Part shown: positions 27,489 through 36,148 of the stretch, piece after piece
Layout of the letters: every line of letters begins with the position of its first letter
How positions within the stretch are numbered: position 1 is the stretch's first letter
From: RGIG9115 sp045603225
GTDB lineage: Bacteria; Bacillota; Clostridia; UBA1381
Assembly: GCA_045603225.1 (NCBI GenBank)
Contig: JAZULT010000076.1
Location: 1 to 64,000, forward strand
DNA: 64,000 bases
Direction: 5' to 3'
The notes under the pieces: generated by a model
Told to the model about the DNA's origin: nothing
The model's input: the letters and a program-made list of their open reading frames with translations, nothing else
The model's database searches: none
Made by a program: the position numbers and the translations under genes

Positions 27489-28877
27489 TTAATTTTTGTC
27501 AAGAAAGTCCTTCTGGAAGTTTTCATTAGCTGTTTTTACTAGTGCAGGTATATCTGCATTTTCGTTCATTAAAACTTCCTGAATCAATGGCGAAAGTGCT
27601 GCATAAAGCTGCTGTGCTTCAACAGGCTCCTCAGCTTTTAGTGTAAGTTCATCAGAAAAAGATGTGTTCCATATTGTTTTGTCAACATTAACATATGGCG
27701 TTCTTACTTGTTTGAGCTGTTCATCACGTTCTGCCTTTTCGTAAATCGAAAATTCATCATCAGGGATAGCATATCCCTTTTCGTTGTTAATTTTATACTG
27801 TTCTGCTTTGCGTTCAACAACATCTTCATCAAGTAAAAGACCATGTCCTCTTATATCAAGCCACTTTAAAATAGCATCTATCTGTTCAGGTGTCGTTTCT
27901 GCAGACACCATCCAGATATCACCACCAATTTGTGCACAAGGACCATTTGCTCCTGCCGGTACAGGTGAGTTTGAAACGTTGTCCTTATCAAGTCCATATG
28001 CTGAAATCATACCGTTTGCCCAGTCGCCCGCCGCATACATACATGCAACTTGATCAGTTGCAAATAGCTGATATAGGTCATTTCTTGAAAGAAGAATATT
28101 CTCAGGAAGAACATTGTGCTTCCACTTCATATCACTGATATACTGCAATGCATTTACCATTTCAGGGCTATCAAATGTTGCTTTCCATTTTCCTTTTTCA
28201 TCTTGTTCCATAAAATCAACACCGAATGACCAAGCCATACTCATAAACATCCATCCGCCCTGTTTGTCAATTGTTGGAAATGCATATCCGGCTTTTCCTG
28301 TTTTTTCCTTGATTGTGATAGCTGTCTGTAAAAGCTCATCAAAATTAGTTGGATATATCGGTCTTCCCTCAGCATCAACCAATCCTGCCTGCTTGAACAA
28401 CTCAACATTGTAAATCATGCCCATTATGTATGCACTGTAAGGAATACCATAGTATTTACCATCAACCATTACAAGATCACGTACAGACGGCTTTAATGCT
28501 TCCTCAAGTCCTGACTCTTTGAACTGCTCTGTAAGATCAGCTGCAAAACCAGCATCTACTATTTTCTTAACTTCCGTAAATGGTACTCTGAACAAATTGG
28601 GAAGCTGTCCACTTGCCGCTGTAGGAAGGAAGGTATCAACTGTATATTCGTATTCATCCGGAATAATTTTGATATTTGGATACTTCTCGTTCATTGCCGC
28701 AAGATACTTTTCATGCATCTTATAGTTCTCAGTATCTTCTTTTTTCGCCCAGAAACCAATCTTTACTGTTACCTCTTCGTTGTTTTTGTCTGTGTTTTTT
28801 TGACATGCTGACATCATAGTTGTCATCATTGCCATCGAAAGAATTAATGCTACTTTCTTCAACATATTTCTTTTCAT
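27489..28877 (-). CDS. Solute-binding lipoprotein of a sugar ABC importer
   Basis: A family 1 extracellular solute-binding protein of about 462 residues. The lipoprotein signal peptide ends in the lipobox MMSAC, giving a lipid-anchored Cys near residue 25. The body has typical segments: VKIGFWAKKED at the first strand, YPNIKI, FADLTE-like text after GFAADLTEQF, and GKYYGIPYSAYIMGMIYN. It captures an oligosaccharide and delivers it to the two permeases encoded downstream. The ATG at 28877 is preferred over 28883 because GGAG is 8 bases from it. It is the first gene of the operon, with a strong promoter and repeats just upstream. Confidence 0.93.
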   Translation of the reverse strand: MKRNMLKKVALILSMAMMTTMMSACQKNTDKNNEEVTVKIGFWAKKEDTENYKMHEKYLAAMNEKYPNIKIIPDEYEYTVDTFLPTAASGQLPNLFRVPFTEVKKIVDAGFAADLTEQFKESGLEEALKPSVRDLVMVDGKYYGIPYSAYIMGMIYNVELFKQAGLVDAEGRPIYPTNFDELLQTAITIKEKTGKAGYAFPTIDKQGGWMFMSMAWSFGVDFMEQDEKGKWKATFDSPEMVNALQYISDMKWKHNVLPENILLSRNDLYQLFATDQVACMYAAGDWANGMISAYGLDKDNVSNSPVPAGANGPCAQIGGDIWMVSAETTPEQIDAILKWLDIRGHGLLLDEDVVERKAEQYKINNEKGYAIPDDEFSIYEKAERDEQLKQVRTPYVNVDKTIWNTSFSDELTLKAEEPVEAQQLYAALSPLIQEVLMNENADIPALVKTANENFQKDFLDKN

Positions 28878-28927
28878 AACCATAACTCCTTTTTATTAGA
28901 TTATAAATTATGCATTCGCATGATTAT

Positions 28928-28956
28928 ATTATATAATAAAAATCTCTCATTGTCAT
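28928..28956 (-). promoter_or_regulatory. Promoter of the ABC/SLH/glycosidase operon
   Basis: On the minus strand a -35 box ATGACA (28956-28951) and a perfect -10 box TATAAT (28933-28928) are spaced by exactly 17 bases. The expected start is near 28921, leaving a leader of about 40 bases with AAGGAG before the lipoprotein start. This is a sigma-A type promoter. Confidence 0.8.
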
Positions 28957-29008
28957 TAGTCCATTCTTCAATATCATTGTCCATTTTTAAACTCAAATAG
29001 ACCATTCT
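28957..29008. promoter_or_regulatory. Three phased direct repeats, candidate AraC operator
   Basis: TAGTCCATTCT (28957-28967), TTGTCCATTTT (28977-28987) and TAGACCATTCT (28998-29008) are spaced by 20 and 21 bases, that is, two helical turns. The first abuts the -35 box of the ABC operon. Phased direct repeats next to -35 are the usual layout for AraC-family activators. The likely partner is the membrane AraC protein encoded at 7714-9969. Confidence 0.6.
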
Positions 29009-29144
29009 GCTAATAGTATCTCCTTAGAATTACAAATGATAATCACTATTTTATGAAAAACGTCCCATTAACCCACTGCAATTATGGTTCTACAAATATA
29101 AACTGATTTATAACCAATTTACGTTTACATAAAATCAAAAAAAA

Positions 29145-29168
29145 GGTCGGCATTGAATGAAGCCAACC
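29145..29168 (-). terminator. Rho-independent terminator
   Basis: On the minus strand GGTTGGC, a 10-base spacer and GCCGACC (one G-U pair) are followed by a run of eight T (29144-29137). It lies just after the ParB-like remnant and insulates the ABC operon promoter from upstream transcription. Confidence 0.8.
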
Positions 29169-29200
29169 CAATTCTTTTCGTTATTTTTATATTGTCATCA

Positions 29201-29501
29201 TTAAAATTTATCCAATATCTCCATCAAGGCATCCTCGCACTGCTGCATTGTATAGCCTTTTGGAAAATATGACTTTAATTTATTGAAATCCAGATAAAGC
29301 TTTTCTTGTTTCTCCTCTTGTATAAAAATAGATTTTAGATTCTTTTCATCCAATGCACCTTTTTCATAACACTCACGAACTTGTTTTGCCCTCAAGAAAC
29401 ATTCTGTATATCATCCTTACAATTTTTGCTTCTTTTTCAACCACCTTCGGTTGACCGTCATCACCGCGTTCATATCCGAGAAAACTACTGAATGACTTAA
29501 T
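29201..29501 (-). pseudogene. Mobile-element scar: serine recombinase fragment joined to ParB-like C-terminus
   Basis: Two unrelated gene fragments lie end to end on the minus strand. From 29501 to about 29382 the frame reads FLGYERGDDGQPKVVEKEAK and then IVRMIYRMFLEGKTSS before a stop, which resembles the middle recombinase domain of large serine recombinases. In another frame from about 29395 to 29201 the text RAKQVRECYEKGALDEKNLK and LKSYFPKGYTMQQCEDALME resembles the C-terminal part of ParB-like proteins found on clostridial integrative elements. Neither has a complete N-terminus. This is probably the deletion scar of an integrated element at the border between the two surface-protein operons. 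Confidence 0.6.
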
Positions 29502-29521
29502 TTACTTTTTTTAATCAAGTC
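29494..29521 (-). terminator. Weak hairpin after the MFS pair
   Basis: GACTT-A-ATT and AAT-C-AAGTC can form an eight-pair stem with one mismatch, 26 bases past the stop of the second MFS gene. It lacks a clear T run on the minus strand, so termination here is uncertain. Confidence 0.3.
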
Positions 29522-29546
29522 TCAATATTTATTATGTTATATACTC

Positions 29547-30704
29547 TCACTTACTGTCCGTCTGTCTGACAAATAAGTAAAATACAACAACCATTAAAAT
29601 ATAAGACACAATCACATAAATTGGCAAAATTCCGATTGAAAAATATTTAACAAGAAAGCCGAGACTTATATGCGTAAACAGACATCCGACATATGCAAAA
29701 GTAATTTCCGTTCCGATAATGCTCTGAGCCTTGATTTTGCCGACAATCTCAGGAGTGAATGAGACAATAAGCGGAAATATCGGACCGTTTGTCATACCGA
29801 ACAGGAACATTAATACAAACAACGCAACCACGTCAGGATTGAAAAACAACACAACACAAAGAACCGACATACACGAAATCATAACCTTCAGTAATTTTCT
29901 GTAATCAATTTTTACAAGAAAGGCAGAAATCAAAAATCTCCCCACAGCCATACCGGTATAAAAAGATGTCACCAGAGACGACGAGATTTCCGGTGATATC
30001 ATACAACTGTCCGTAAAAAACGTACTGCCCCATACTCCCACAGCATATTCAAGAATACTTGTACATGCAATTATCATGCAAATAAAAATCAAATTTCTGT
30101 TTTTAAATTGTTCCTTCAGAGATATAACGACTCCCTCTTCAGATTTATCTCCGGAACATGAAGATTTCTTCCATGCAGACATGGAAAACATAAGAACACT
30201 CCAGACTGATGCGACAACGCAAAACGTCAGAAAAAAACCATACCTCCAGTTATCTTTATACGATATAGCAACAGAAACAAGCATCGGACTAAGTATCGCT
30301 CCAATACACCCTATTCCATGGAGAAGATTAAGATAAATCGCCTTATACCGCACTGCCAGATAACTGTTAAGGGCACTGTCCATAACTCCGGTAGCAAATC
30401 CAAAGGGTACAGAAATCAGACATAACGTAAGAAAATCATTACTGAACCCGAATCCCAGAACCGACAGTGCCATTACAGCCAAAGAACCCGACAAGGTTTT
30501 AAAAGTGCCGAACTTAGCAACAATCCCAGAAGAAACTGAACAGGCAATAGCAGTAAAAACTGCAATAATTATGGTAATAACACTGATAAGCGATACCGAC
30601 ACGCCAAACTCCGTATATATAAGAGGCCATGCCGCCCCGATAATAGGATCGGGAACTCCGCGGCATATATATACCAAATATGAAATTATAAGTACAGCTA
30701 TCAT
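29547..30704 (-). CDS. MFS transporter (second of a tandem pair)
   Basis: A major facilitator of 385 residues with about twelve helices. The first is IAVLIISYLVYICRGVPDP, followed by GAAWPLIYTEFGVSVSLISV. A central loop rich in Lys/Ser (WKKSSCSGDKSEEG) separates the two halves. The overall look recalls FucP/sugar-type facilitators, but the substrate is not readable. It is closely related to the MFS gene directly upstream; the two share VLIISYLV, CRGVPD, GAAWPL, KFGTFKTL and VLGFG segments. Its ATG follows the upstream stop by one base, with AGAGGA inside the end of that gene. It is the last gene of its operon. Confidence 0.85.
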   Translation of the reverse strand: MIAVLIISYLVYICRGVPDPIIGAAWPLIYTEFGVSVSLISVITIIIAVFTAIACSVSSGIVAKFGTFKTLSGSLAVMALSVLGFGFSNDFLTLCLISVPFGFATGVMDSALNSYLAVRYKAIYLNLLHGIGCIGAILSPMLVSVAISYKDNWRYGFFLTFCVVASVWSVLMFSMSAWKKSSCSGDKSEEGVVISLKEQFKNRNLIFICMIIACTSILEYAVGVWGSTFFTDSCMISPEISSSLVTSFYTGMAVGRFLISAFLVKIDYRKLLKVMISCMSVLCVVLFFNPDVVALFVLMFLFGMTNGPIFPLIVSFTPEIVGKIKAQSIIGTEITFAYVGCLFTHISLGFLVKYFSIGILPIYVIVSYILMVVVFYLFVRQTDSK

Positions 30705-30705
30705 A

Positions 30706-31881
30706 TCAGCATTCCTCTTTAGTTTTCCTTAAAAACAAAACAAACATCACAACCATCAAAATGTATGCGGCTATTACATAAACCGGTAAAACGGCTATTG
30801 ATAGATACTTAACAAGGAATCCGAGTATTACATGGGTTAGCACACAGCCGATATATGCAAATGCTATTTCAGAGCCGATTACACTTTGAGATATTTCTTC
30901 TCCGACTATTTCAGGCGTAGCTGAAAGCATAAGAGGATATATGGGGCCGTTTGCCATTCCAAACACAAACATTAATACATATAAAACAATTATATTTAAC
31001 TTGAAAAATAACATCATGCAAATAACTGATAAAGCAGGTATTACAATCCTCAAAAGCTTTTTACAGTCAACTTTTATTGACAAAAACGCCCCTGAAAGTC
31101 TTCCGACAGTCATCCCGGCATACAGTGCTGTTATCAGCGAAGCCGATATTGCAGGTGATATGGAACGCGCATCTGTAAAAAATGTACTCCCCCATACTCC
31201 AAGAGAGTATTCAAGCGCATTTGTAGCAACAGCAATCAGATAAATAAACGCAATCGGTTTACGTTTGATTTGCTCCATGAATGAAATACTGACAGCTTTT
31301 TTTGTTTCAGCTATGTTATCATCGTTTTTATGAGATGATGCTTTCTTCCACATCGGAAGAGATAACATCAGTACAATCCATACCCCCGAAAGGATATAAA
31401 ATGCAAGGAAATACCCCTCACGCCAGTTATTTTTATATGATATTGCCATAGACACCAGCATAGGGCTCAGAATTGCTCCTATTCCATAGAACCCATGCAG
31501 AAGATTCAGGAACACCGCTTTATATCGTATAGCAAGATAACTATTCAATGTACAGTCTAAAACACCTGCACAGAAACCAAGAGGAACAGATATAAAGCAC
31601 AGCACCAGAAAGCTGTTGCCGAGACCGAATCCAAGCACCGACAGTGCCATAAAAAGCAATGAAACCGCCAAAGTTTTGAATGTGCCGAATTTAATTATAA
31701 TCTTAGTCGAAAGCATACTGGCAAATGCAGTAAAAAGAGATACCCCTATTGTAAGAATACTCAATAACGATTCCGACACACCAAACTCAAGATACATAAG
31801 CGGCCACGCGGCACCTATGATTGAGTCAGGTACTCCCCTGCACAAAAAAACAAGATATGAAATTATAAGTATAGTTATCAT
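30706..31881 (-). CDS. MFS transporter (first of a tandem pair)
   Basis: A major facilitator of about 391 residues. The likely start is the ATG at 31881 (MITILIISYLVFLCRGVPDS), which has GGAGAGG at good spacing and aligns with the start of its neighbour; the upstream ATG at 31926 would add 15 unlikely residues. Twelve helices are expected, with a charged middle loop (WKKASSHKNDDNIAETKKA). The near copy downstream indicates tandem duplication. The pair could import products of the 1394-residue glycosidase encoded upstream, but this is inferred from position only. Confidence 0.87.
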   Translation of the reverse strand: MITILIISYLVFLCRGVPDSIIGAAWPLMYLEFGVSESLLSILTIGVSLFTAFASMLSTKIIIKFGTFKTLAVSLLFMALSVLGFGLGNSFLVLCFISVPLGFCAGVLDCTLNSYLAIRYKAVFLNLLHGFYGIGAILSPMLVSMAISYKNNWREGYFLAFYILSGVWIVLMLSLPMWKKASSHKNDDNIAETKKAVSISFMEQIKRKPIAFIYLIAVATNALEYSLGVWGSTFFTDARSISPAISASLITALYAGMTVGRLSGAFLSIKVDCKKLLRIVIPALSVICMMLFFKLNIIVLYVLMFVFGMANGPIYPLMLSATPEIVGEEISQSVIGSEIAFAYIGCVLTHVILGFLVKYLSIAVLPVYVIAAYILMVVMFVLFLRKTKEEC

Positions 31882-31910
31882 AAAATTTCCTCTCCATGAA
31901 TTATTCAAAG

Positions 31911-31947
31911 AATCAGCTGCCGGCATTAAATGTGCCGACAGCTGATT
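31911..31947 (-). terminator. Strong intergenic hairpin between glycosidase and MFS genes
   Basis: AATCAGCTG-c-CGGCA and TGCCG-a-CAGCTGATT pair with one mismatch (14 pairs, 7-base loop) just after the glycosidase stop. On the minus strand the sequence that follows is CTTTGAATAATTC, not a clean T run. It may be a partial terminator or an mRNA-processing or stabilising stem. Confidence 0.6.
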
Positions 31948-31954
31948 TTAAAAA

Positions 31955-34900
31955 TTAATAAGTTTCCGGTACCTGAAGCAGTACAGGTTCATAAGGCTTA
32001 AGCGCAATTGTTCCGTTTTTAACTTCTCCACTTCTGAGTTCTTTAAACTCGGAAACTCTCTTTCCGTTAACTTCAACCGCAACAGTCGGAAGACTACTCC
32101 AGTTATAATTATTTATATTAATAATTGTGTTTTCATTGTATACAGCTGACTCCCATTCCACATCGTACACAAGCTTGCCCGTTGCTGTGTCGATAAGCTT
32201 CACATGGGTAATTCCGAGTTTGTCATACTCTTCTTTCAGCATATCACGGATTTCTTCGTTTGTCGGTGATGTCATAGAAAGTCCCTGATAAGTAATAGGA
32301 ACTATTCTTGACGCATTTCTTATATCCGAATAAACACTTTCTTCATATGGATTGCCGTATTCGTCGAATTTAAGACAATCTTCTCCAAACATTACAACTC
32401 TGCCACCATTTGCAATAAAACTTCTGAGAGCATTGATTGTTGAAATATTCACACGGTCACATTTCGGAAGTATAACTACTTTATACTGATTAAGTTTGCC
32501 TTCCGAAGCTTGCTTTTCCGTTATAAAATCACATCTCAGTCCGTTATATGTAGTAGACTGCCATGCATTAAACGAAACATTTTCAAATATTCTGTCCATC
32601 GCCTGCGATGAAAGAGAATCCATAACAGCCACTTCTGCTTCAGAGTCAGTCAAAGCATTCACTTCAAGTGCAAGACGGTTAAGGTCAAGTGTTGAAGTTG
32701 CCTGCTTCAAAGCGGCATCCGGTCTTACGTAAATCGAACCACGGAGTGATGACACATCATAAGACTTAGCCCATACCCATGTGTCATTTATTGAACAGCC
32801 ATGAACTGCACCAAGCCATGTTGTTGCCGCAGCCCATGTAGCAACCTGCGGAGTATAGTTATCAGAGTTATCGGGGATTGAATGGTCTTCAGAATTTACA
32901 ACAGGTGCATTATCTATTGATGTAAGATAATCGTACCATCTCATTTTTGTCTGAATACTCTGTTCTTCATTATTCAGAATACCCTGAGCATCTGTTCCGT
33001 TATAGTCTGTAAAAGGTGCAATTTTTTCAGGTTTAACACCATTTCTGAGCCACTGTCTGAAATAGTTATGCTCATATCTCCATGTTCCGGCAAGCTGTTT
33101 TATGTGAACCTTTACATCAGGGGCATATTTTTTTACGGTAGAATACATAAATGCCGCCCAGTCTGCATACACTTCATAGTTAAAGTTCATCCAGTCATAG
33201 AACATCGGTGTCTTTTCTATGTGACTGAGTTCTATTCCGAAATCAAGCCAGCTTTGAGTATCTCCCTGACGTACTTCCTTGAAAGTTACATCTTCAAACG
33301 ACTTATAATTACTTCCGTAATTTTTATTAAGCTTTGAAATATCACCCTCGTAAATATAATTCAGATATTCTGCATAAAGAGGTTCATAGAATTCCGGATT
33401 ATTCATAGTACAGTAACCCGGTTCATTACCGAGAATAACACCATCAAATGCCGGTTTATCCTTTACACTCTCCATAAGATTTCTGAGGAAGTATTCCGTA
33501 ACCTGTCTTACTCTGTCATGGGTATAATTGATGTGTCCCGTAAAGTGTCCATCACAGGTAACTTCATTACTATCATATCCGTTAAGAGTAAAGTTAGGAT
33601 AATAGTGAGTTGCAATCTGGAACTGAATAGAAATATTCTTTTCAGCGGCATTATCAAGAATATCAAGGTAATTTTTAAGAGGATCCTCCGTATAAATCAT
33701 ACCGTCATATTCTTCTTCGTTTCTGCCGTATTCAAAGTTACCGTTTTCTATAAGATTTTGTTTTGTACCCTTTTCACGAACGTAAATATCGTCTATCAAT
33801 ATTTCGTCAACCTTACCGTCATCAAATACGAAGAAGTTAAAAACTGTATCATCTTCATAGGTGGTAGTGTACTCAAAATCATAGTTTTTCCAACCGTATG
33901 TACCTTCATCAACATACTTTCTTTCTGTACCCCATCCATTAATTGAGAACCATACACCCTGAACATTTGTGCCTTTAGCACGAAGGCCGAATTCATAAGT
34001 AGTATTCGGCTTAACTTCATATGCTTTATAGAACTGCAGATATTTGCCCGATTCTGCATCCGTAGCAGATACTATTTTAAGTACCGAATTACTTTTTGAC
34101 TCATCTTCAAATACAATATTACAGGTTGTATTGTCTTTACGATTAAGCTCTGTCCAGCCGAACGAGCTACCCTTTTCAACAATCAAGTCATCAATTCCTA
34201 TTTCTATTGCAAGAGAGTTAAAACCCATATCACCGAAATAGTTTACCGGGTCACCATTACCGAATGCGTTATACCCCATCTGATAAACAGGTCTCTTTTC
34301 TATATCTCCCGTTTTGGTATTCTTCATGGTTGTCCAGATTGTCTGCCCCTGAACATCATGATCGCCCGTAACATACTTATATGTTTCCTTTGCTTCCTTC
34401 TGTCCCGAAAGATATGCTCCAAGATTTCCTTTTGTTTCAGCATACGTATCAAAGAGACAGTTAAGAATATAATTTGCTCTCTCTTCTTCTCCTTTATAAA
34501 GGTCTTCGGGAACATTTTCTATAAAAAATTCAAGGTTTGCACAGCCTGCAAGCTCATAGTCCACAGGAATATTTTTACTTTGACACTCCTCAATAAGCTT
34601 TCTGAGTTCGGGAATGAATTCCTCTTTTACTCTGTTGTAATCTTTCATAATTCTGTCGGTTGTTCTTACAACATTCGTTGTTTTAACGACATCGACTGCG
34701 GCGGTATCTGTTTTGATTTCCGCTTTAGTTTCAATGTCTCCACATTCATTAAATCTCTGAACGAACTTCTCAACACAAATGCTGTTTGCCGGAATTTTTC
34801 TTTCATTAGCACCGGCAGGTGTTGTGATAACAGAATTTTTCGCTGAATCTGTATTATTGACAGCCAGAACATTACAAATATAATTTTTATCGGTTTTTGC

Positions 34901-36121
34901 ATCATTCGGCACGTAAACAGCGCCGTTGATTTCTTCATCCCCCACAAAATCTATTTTAATAAAATCTTTATTTGTTTTGGTTGTTCCTATACCATGAGTA
35001 AACTCATAATAGTTTCTTCCGTTTCCGTCTTCATCATTAATGAGAAGACAGAAAAGCAAATCATTATTCTTGTAACTGGTATCTGTTAATTCCCATGGAA
35101 GAGCAATTTCATACACAGTTTTACTGCCGTCATGAATCCCGAAGCTCTTTATTTTGAGAAAATCATCATGATGCCATTGTTCAGAATAAAAATACATAGG
35201 TCCGTTTTCAGCAAAGGAAATGTTTACTTCCCTGCCATAAGGTTCGCTTTCAGAACCTATTACAAACTGTATGCTGTCTTCTTGCCAGTTACCCGTACCT
35301 TCGGTTATAGCCCTGTGGGTCATATCAGGAGTTTCGGCAATAAGATAAAAATATTCTTCATCGTAGGCAATCTTGAATGTACCATTTACTTTTTCATTAC
35401 CGTTTGTAACACCGGGAATACTTCCCCAGTCAGATGCATTTCCATCAACTGTTATTCCGCTTTTTTTGAAAACGGGAAGATATCTGTTTTCATGAAAAAC
35501 CTTGCCTGCATCCTCTATTTTTATAAACTCAGGCTTTAATGCACTTTCCGGAATAACTTCCGGTGCCGCAACCTCGCTTGTCTTTACATCATCTTCAAAT
35601 CCAGGATTTGCAAATTCGTTTCTATCTGAACCATCCTTGCAAAATGTCAGATCATCAATCCAAATTTCATTTATACTGCCTGTAAGTATAAACTGAAATT
35701 CTGCTCTTGTACGGTCACCGGAGTACCATGAAAATTCAAACTTTTTCCAGTCAAAATTCTTTCCAAGAGAATTTATATCGTATCTCGTTCCCCACGAAAC
35801 CATTGTCTGAACTCCGGACACATTATTTCCCTTAACCCACATGGAATATTTGTATAACGTATTAGGCTGGACATCAATGTACCTTCTGACCATAGCATAC
35901 ACGTTGTTTCCGCCTTCTGTATTATATGAAAGCTTCAGGGATGCGTTTCCACTATGTTTTACTTCCGTATCAAGCACGGTCGTCAAATCCTGGTCACCGT
36001 TGTTAGCAATTTCCCATCCAGAAGGAGTATAGATATCCGCTGCCGAAACCGGAATTAAAAATCCGGAAATTATTCCGGCAGTTAAAACTGCCGAAATAAT
36101 CCTTCTTAATATTTTTGTCAT
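31955..36121 (-). CDS. Secreted GH42-like glycosidase, multidomain (about 1388 aa)
   Basis: The paralogue of the 1350-residue enzyme with the same domain order. Signal peptide; binding module (about 28-165); CBM9-like module starting near SGITVDGNASDWGS (about 205-395); helical domain with CQSKNIPVDYE (about 509); barrel start YQMGYNAFGNGD (about 614); inserted binding module (about 654-790); acid/base Glu900 (GNEPGYC); nucleophile Glu1078 (NSEDH); TWLGAVHGC strand; Rossmann-like domain from about 1164; C-terminal beta domain. The ATG at 36121 is preferred because AGAGG precedes it, while the ATG at 36139 overlaps that ribosome site. There is no SLH domain. It lies between the triple-repeat binding protein and the MFS pair in one operon. 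Confidence 0.85.
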   Translation of the reverse strand: MTKILRRIISAVLTAGIISGFLIPVSAADIYTPSGWEIANNGDQDLTTVLDTEVKHSGNASLKLSYNTEGGNNVYAMVRRYIDVQPNTLYKYSMWVKGNNVSGVQTMVSWGTRYDINSLGKNFDWKKFEFSWYSGDRTRAEFQFILTGSINEIWIDDLTFCKDGSDRNEFANPGFEDDVKTSEVAAPEVIPESALKPEFIKIEDAGKVFHENRYLPVFKKSGITVDGNASDWGSIPGVTNGNEKVNGTFKIAYDEEYFYLIAETPDMTHRAITEGTGNWQEDSIQFVIGSESEPYGREVNISFAENGPMYFYSEQWHHDDFLKIKSFGIHDGSKTVYEIALPWELTDTSYKNNDLLFCLLINDEDGNGRNYYEFTHGIGTTKTNKDFIKIDFVGDEEINGAVYVPNDAKTDKNYICNVLAVNNTDSAKNSVITTPAGANERKIPANSICVEKFVQRFNECGDIETKAEIKTDTAAVDVVKTTNVVRTTDRIMKDYNRVKEEFIPELRKLIEECQSKNIPVDYELAGCANLEFFIENVPEDLYKGEEERANYILNCLFDTYAETKGNLGAYLSGQKEAKETYKYVTGDHDVQGQTIWTTMKNTKTGDIEKRPVYQMGYNAFGNGDPVNYFGDMGFNSLAIEIGIDDLIVEKGSSFGWTELNRKDNTTCNIVFEDESKSNSVLKIVSATDAESGKYLQFYKAYEVKPNTTYEFGLRAKGTNVQGVWFSINGWGTERKYVDEGTYGWKNYDFEYTTTYEDDTVFNFFVFDDGKVDEILIDDIYVREKGTKQNLIENGNFEYGRNEEEYDGMIYTEDPLKNYLDILDNAAEKNISIQFQIATHYYPNFTLNGYDSNEVTCDGHFTGHINYTHDRVRQVTEYFLRNLMESVKDKPAFDGVILGNEPGYCTMNNPEFYEPLYAEYLNYIYEGDISKLNKNYGSNYKSFEDVTFKEVRQGDTQSWLDFGIELSHIEKTPMFYDWMNFNYEVYADWAAFMYSTVKKYAPDVKVHIKQLAGTWRYEHNYFRQWLRNGVKPEKIAPFTDYNGTDAQGILNNEEQSIQTKMRWYDYLTSIDNAPVVNSEDHSIPDNSDNYTPQVATWAAATTWLGAVHGCSINDTWVWAKSYDVSSLRGSIYVRPDAALKQATSTLDLNRLALEVNALTDSEAEVAVMDSLSSQAMDRIFENVSFNAWQSTTYNGLRCDFITEKQASEGKLNQYKVVILPKCDRVNISTINALRSFIANGGRVVMFGEDCLKFDEYGNPYEESVYSDIRNASRIVPITYQGLSMTSPTNEEIRDMLKEEYDKLGITHVKLIDTATGKLVYDVEWESAVYNENTIININNYNWSSLPTVAVEVNGKRVSEFKELRSGEVKNGTIALKPYEPVLLQVPETY

Positions 36122-36148
36122 TTTATCCTCTCCATTCACTAATTCAGG

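Larger units (their letters stand above)
28884..29144. other. Regulatory gap upstream of the ABC operon
   Basis: No gene is visible here. The left part holds the promoter and three direct repeats described separately. The remainder up to the terminator at 29145 is A/T-rich, with nothing further that I can support. Confidence 0.7.

Noticed and set aside
33518..33946. Plus-strand open frame of 142 codons inside the large glycosidase
   Set aside because: Antisense to a conserved catalytic region; hydrophobic text arises from the complement of Asn/Asp/Glu-rich coding sequence.
34358..34846. Plus-strand open frame of 162 codons
   Set aside because: Same situation as the other antisense frames: it overlaps the helical region of a paralogue-supported glycosidase.
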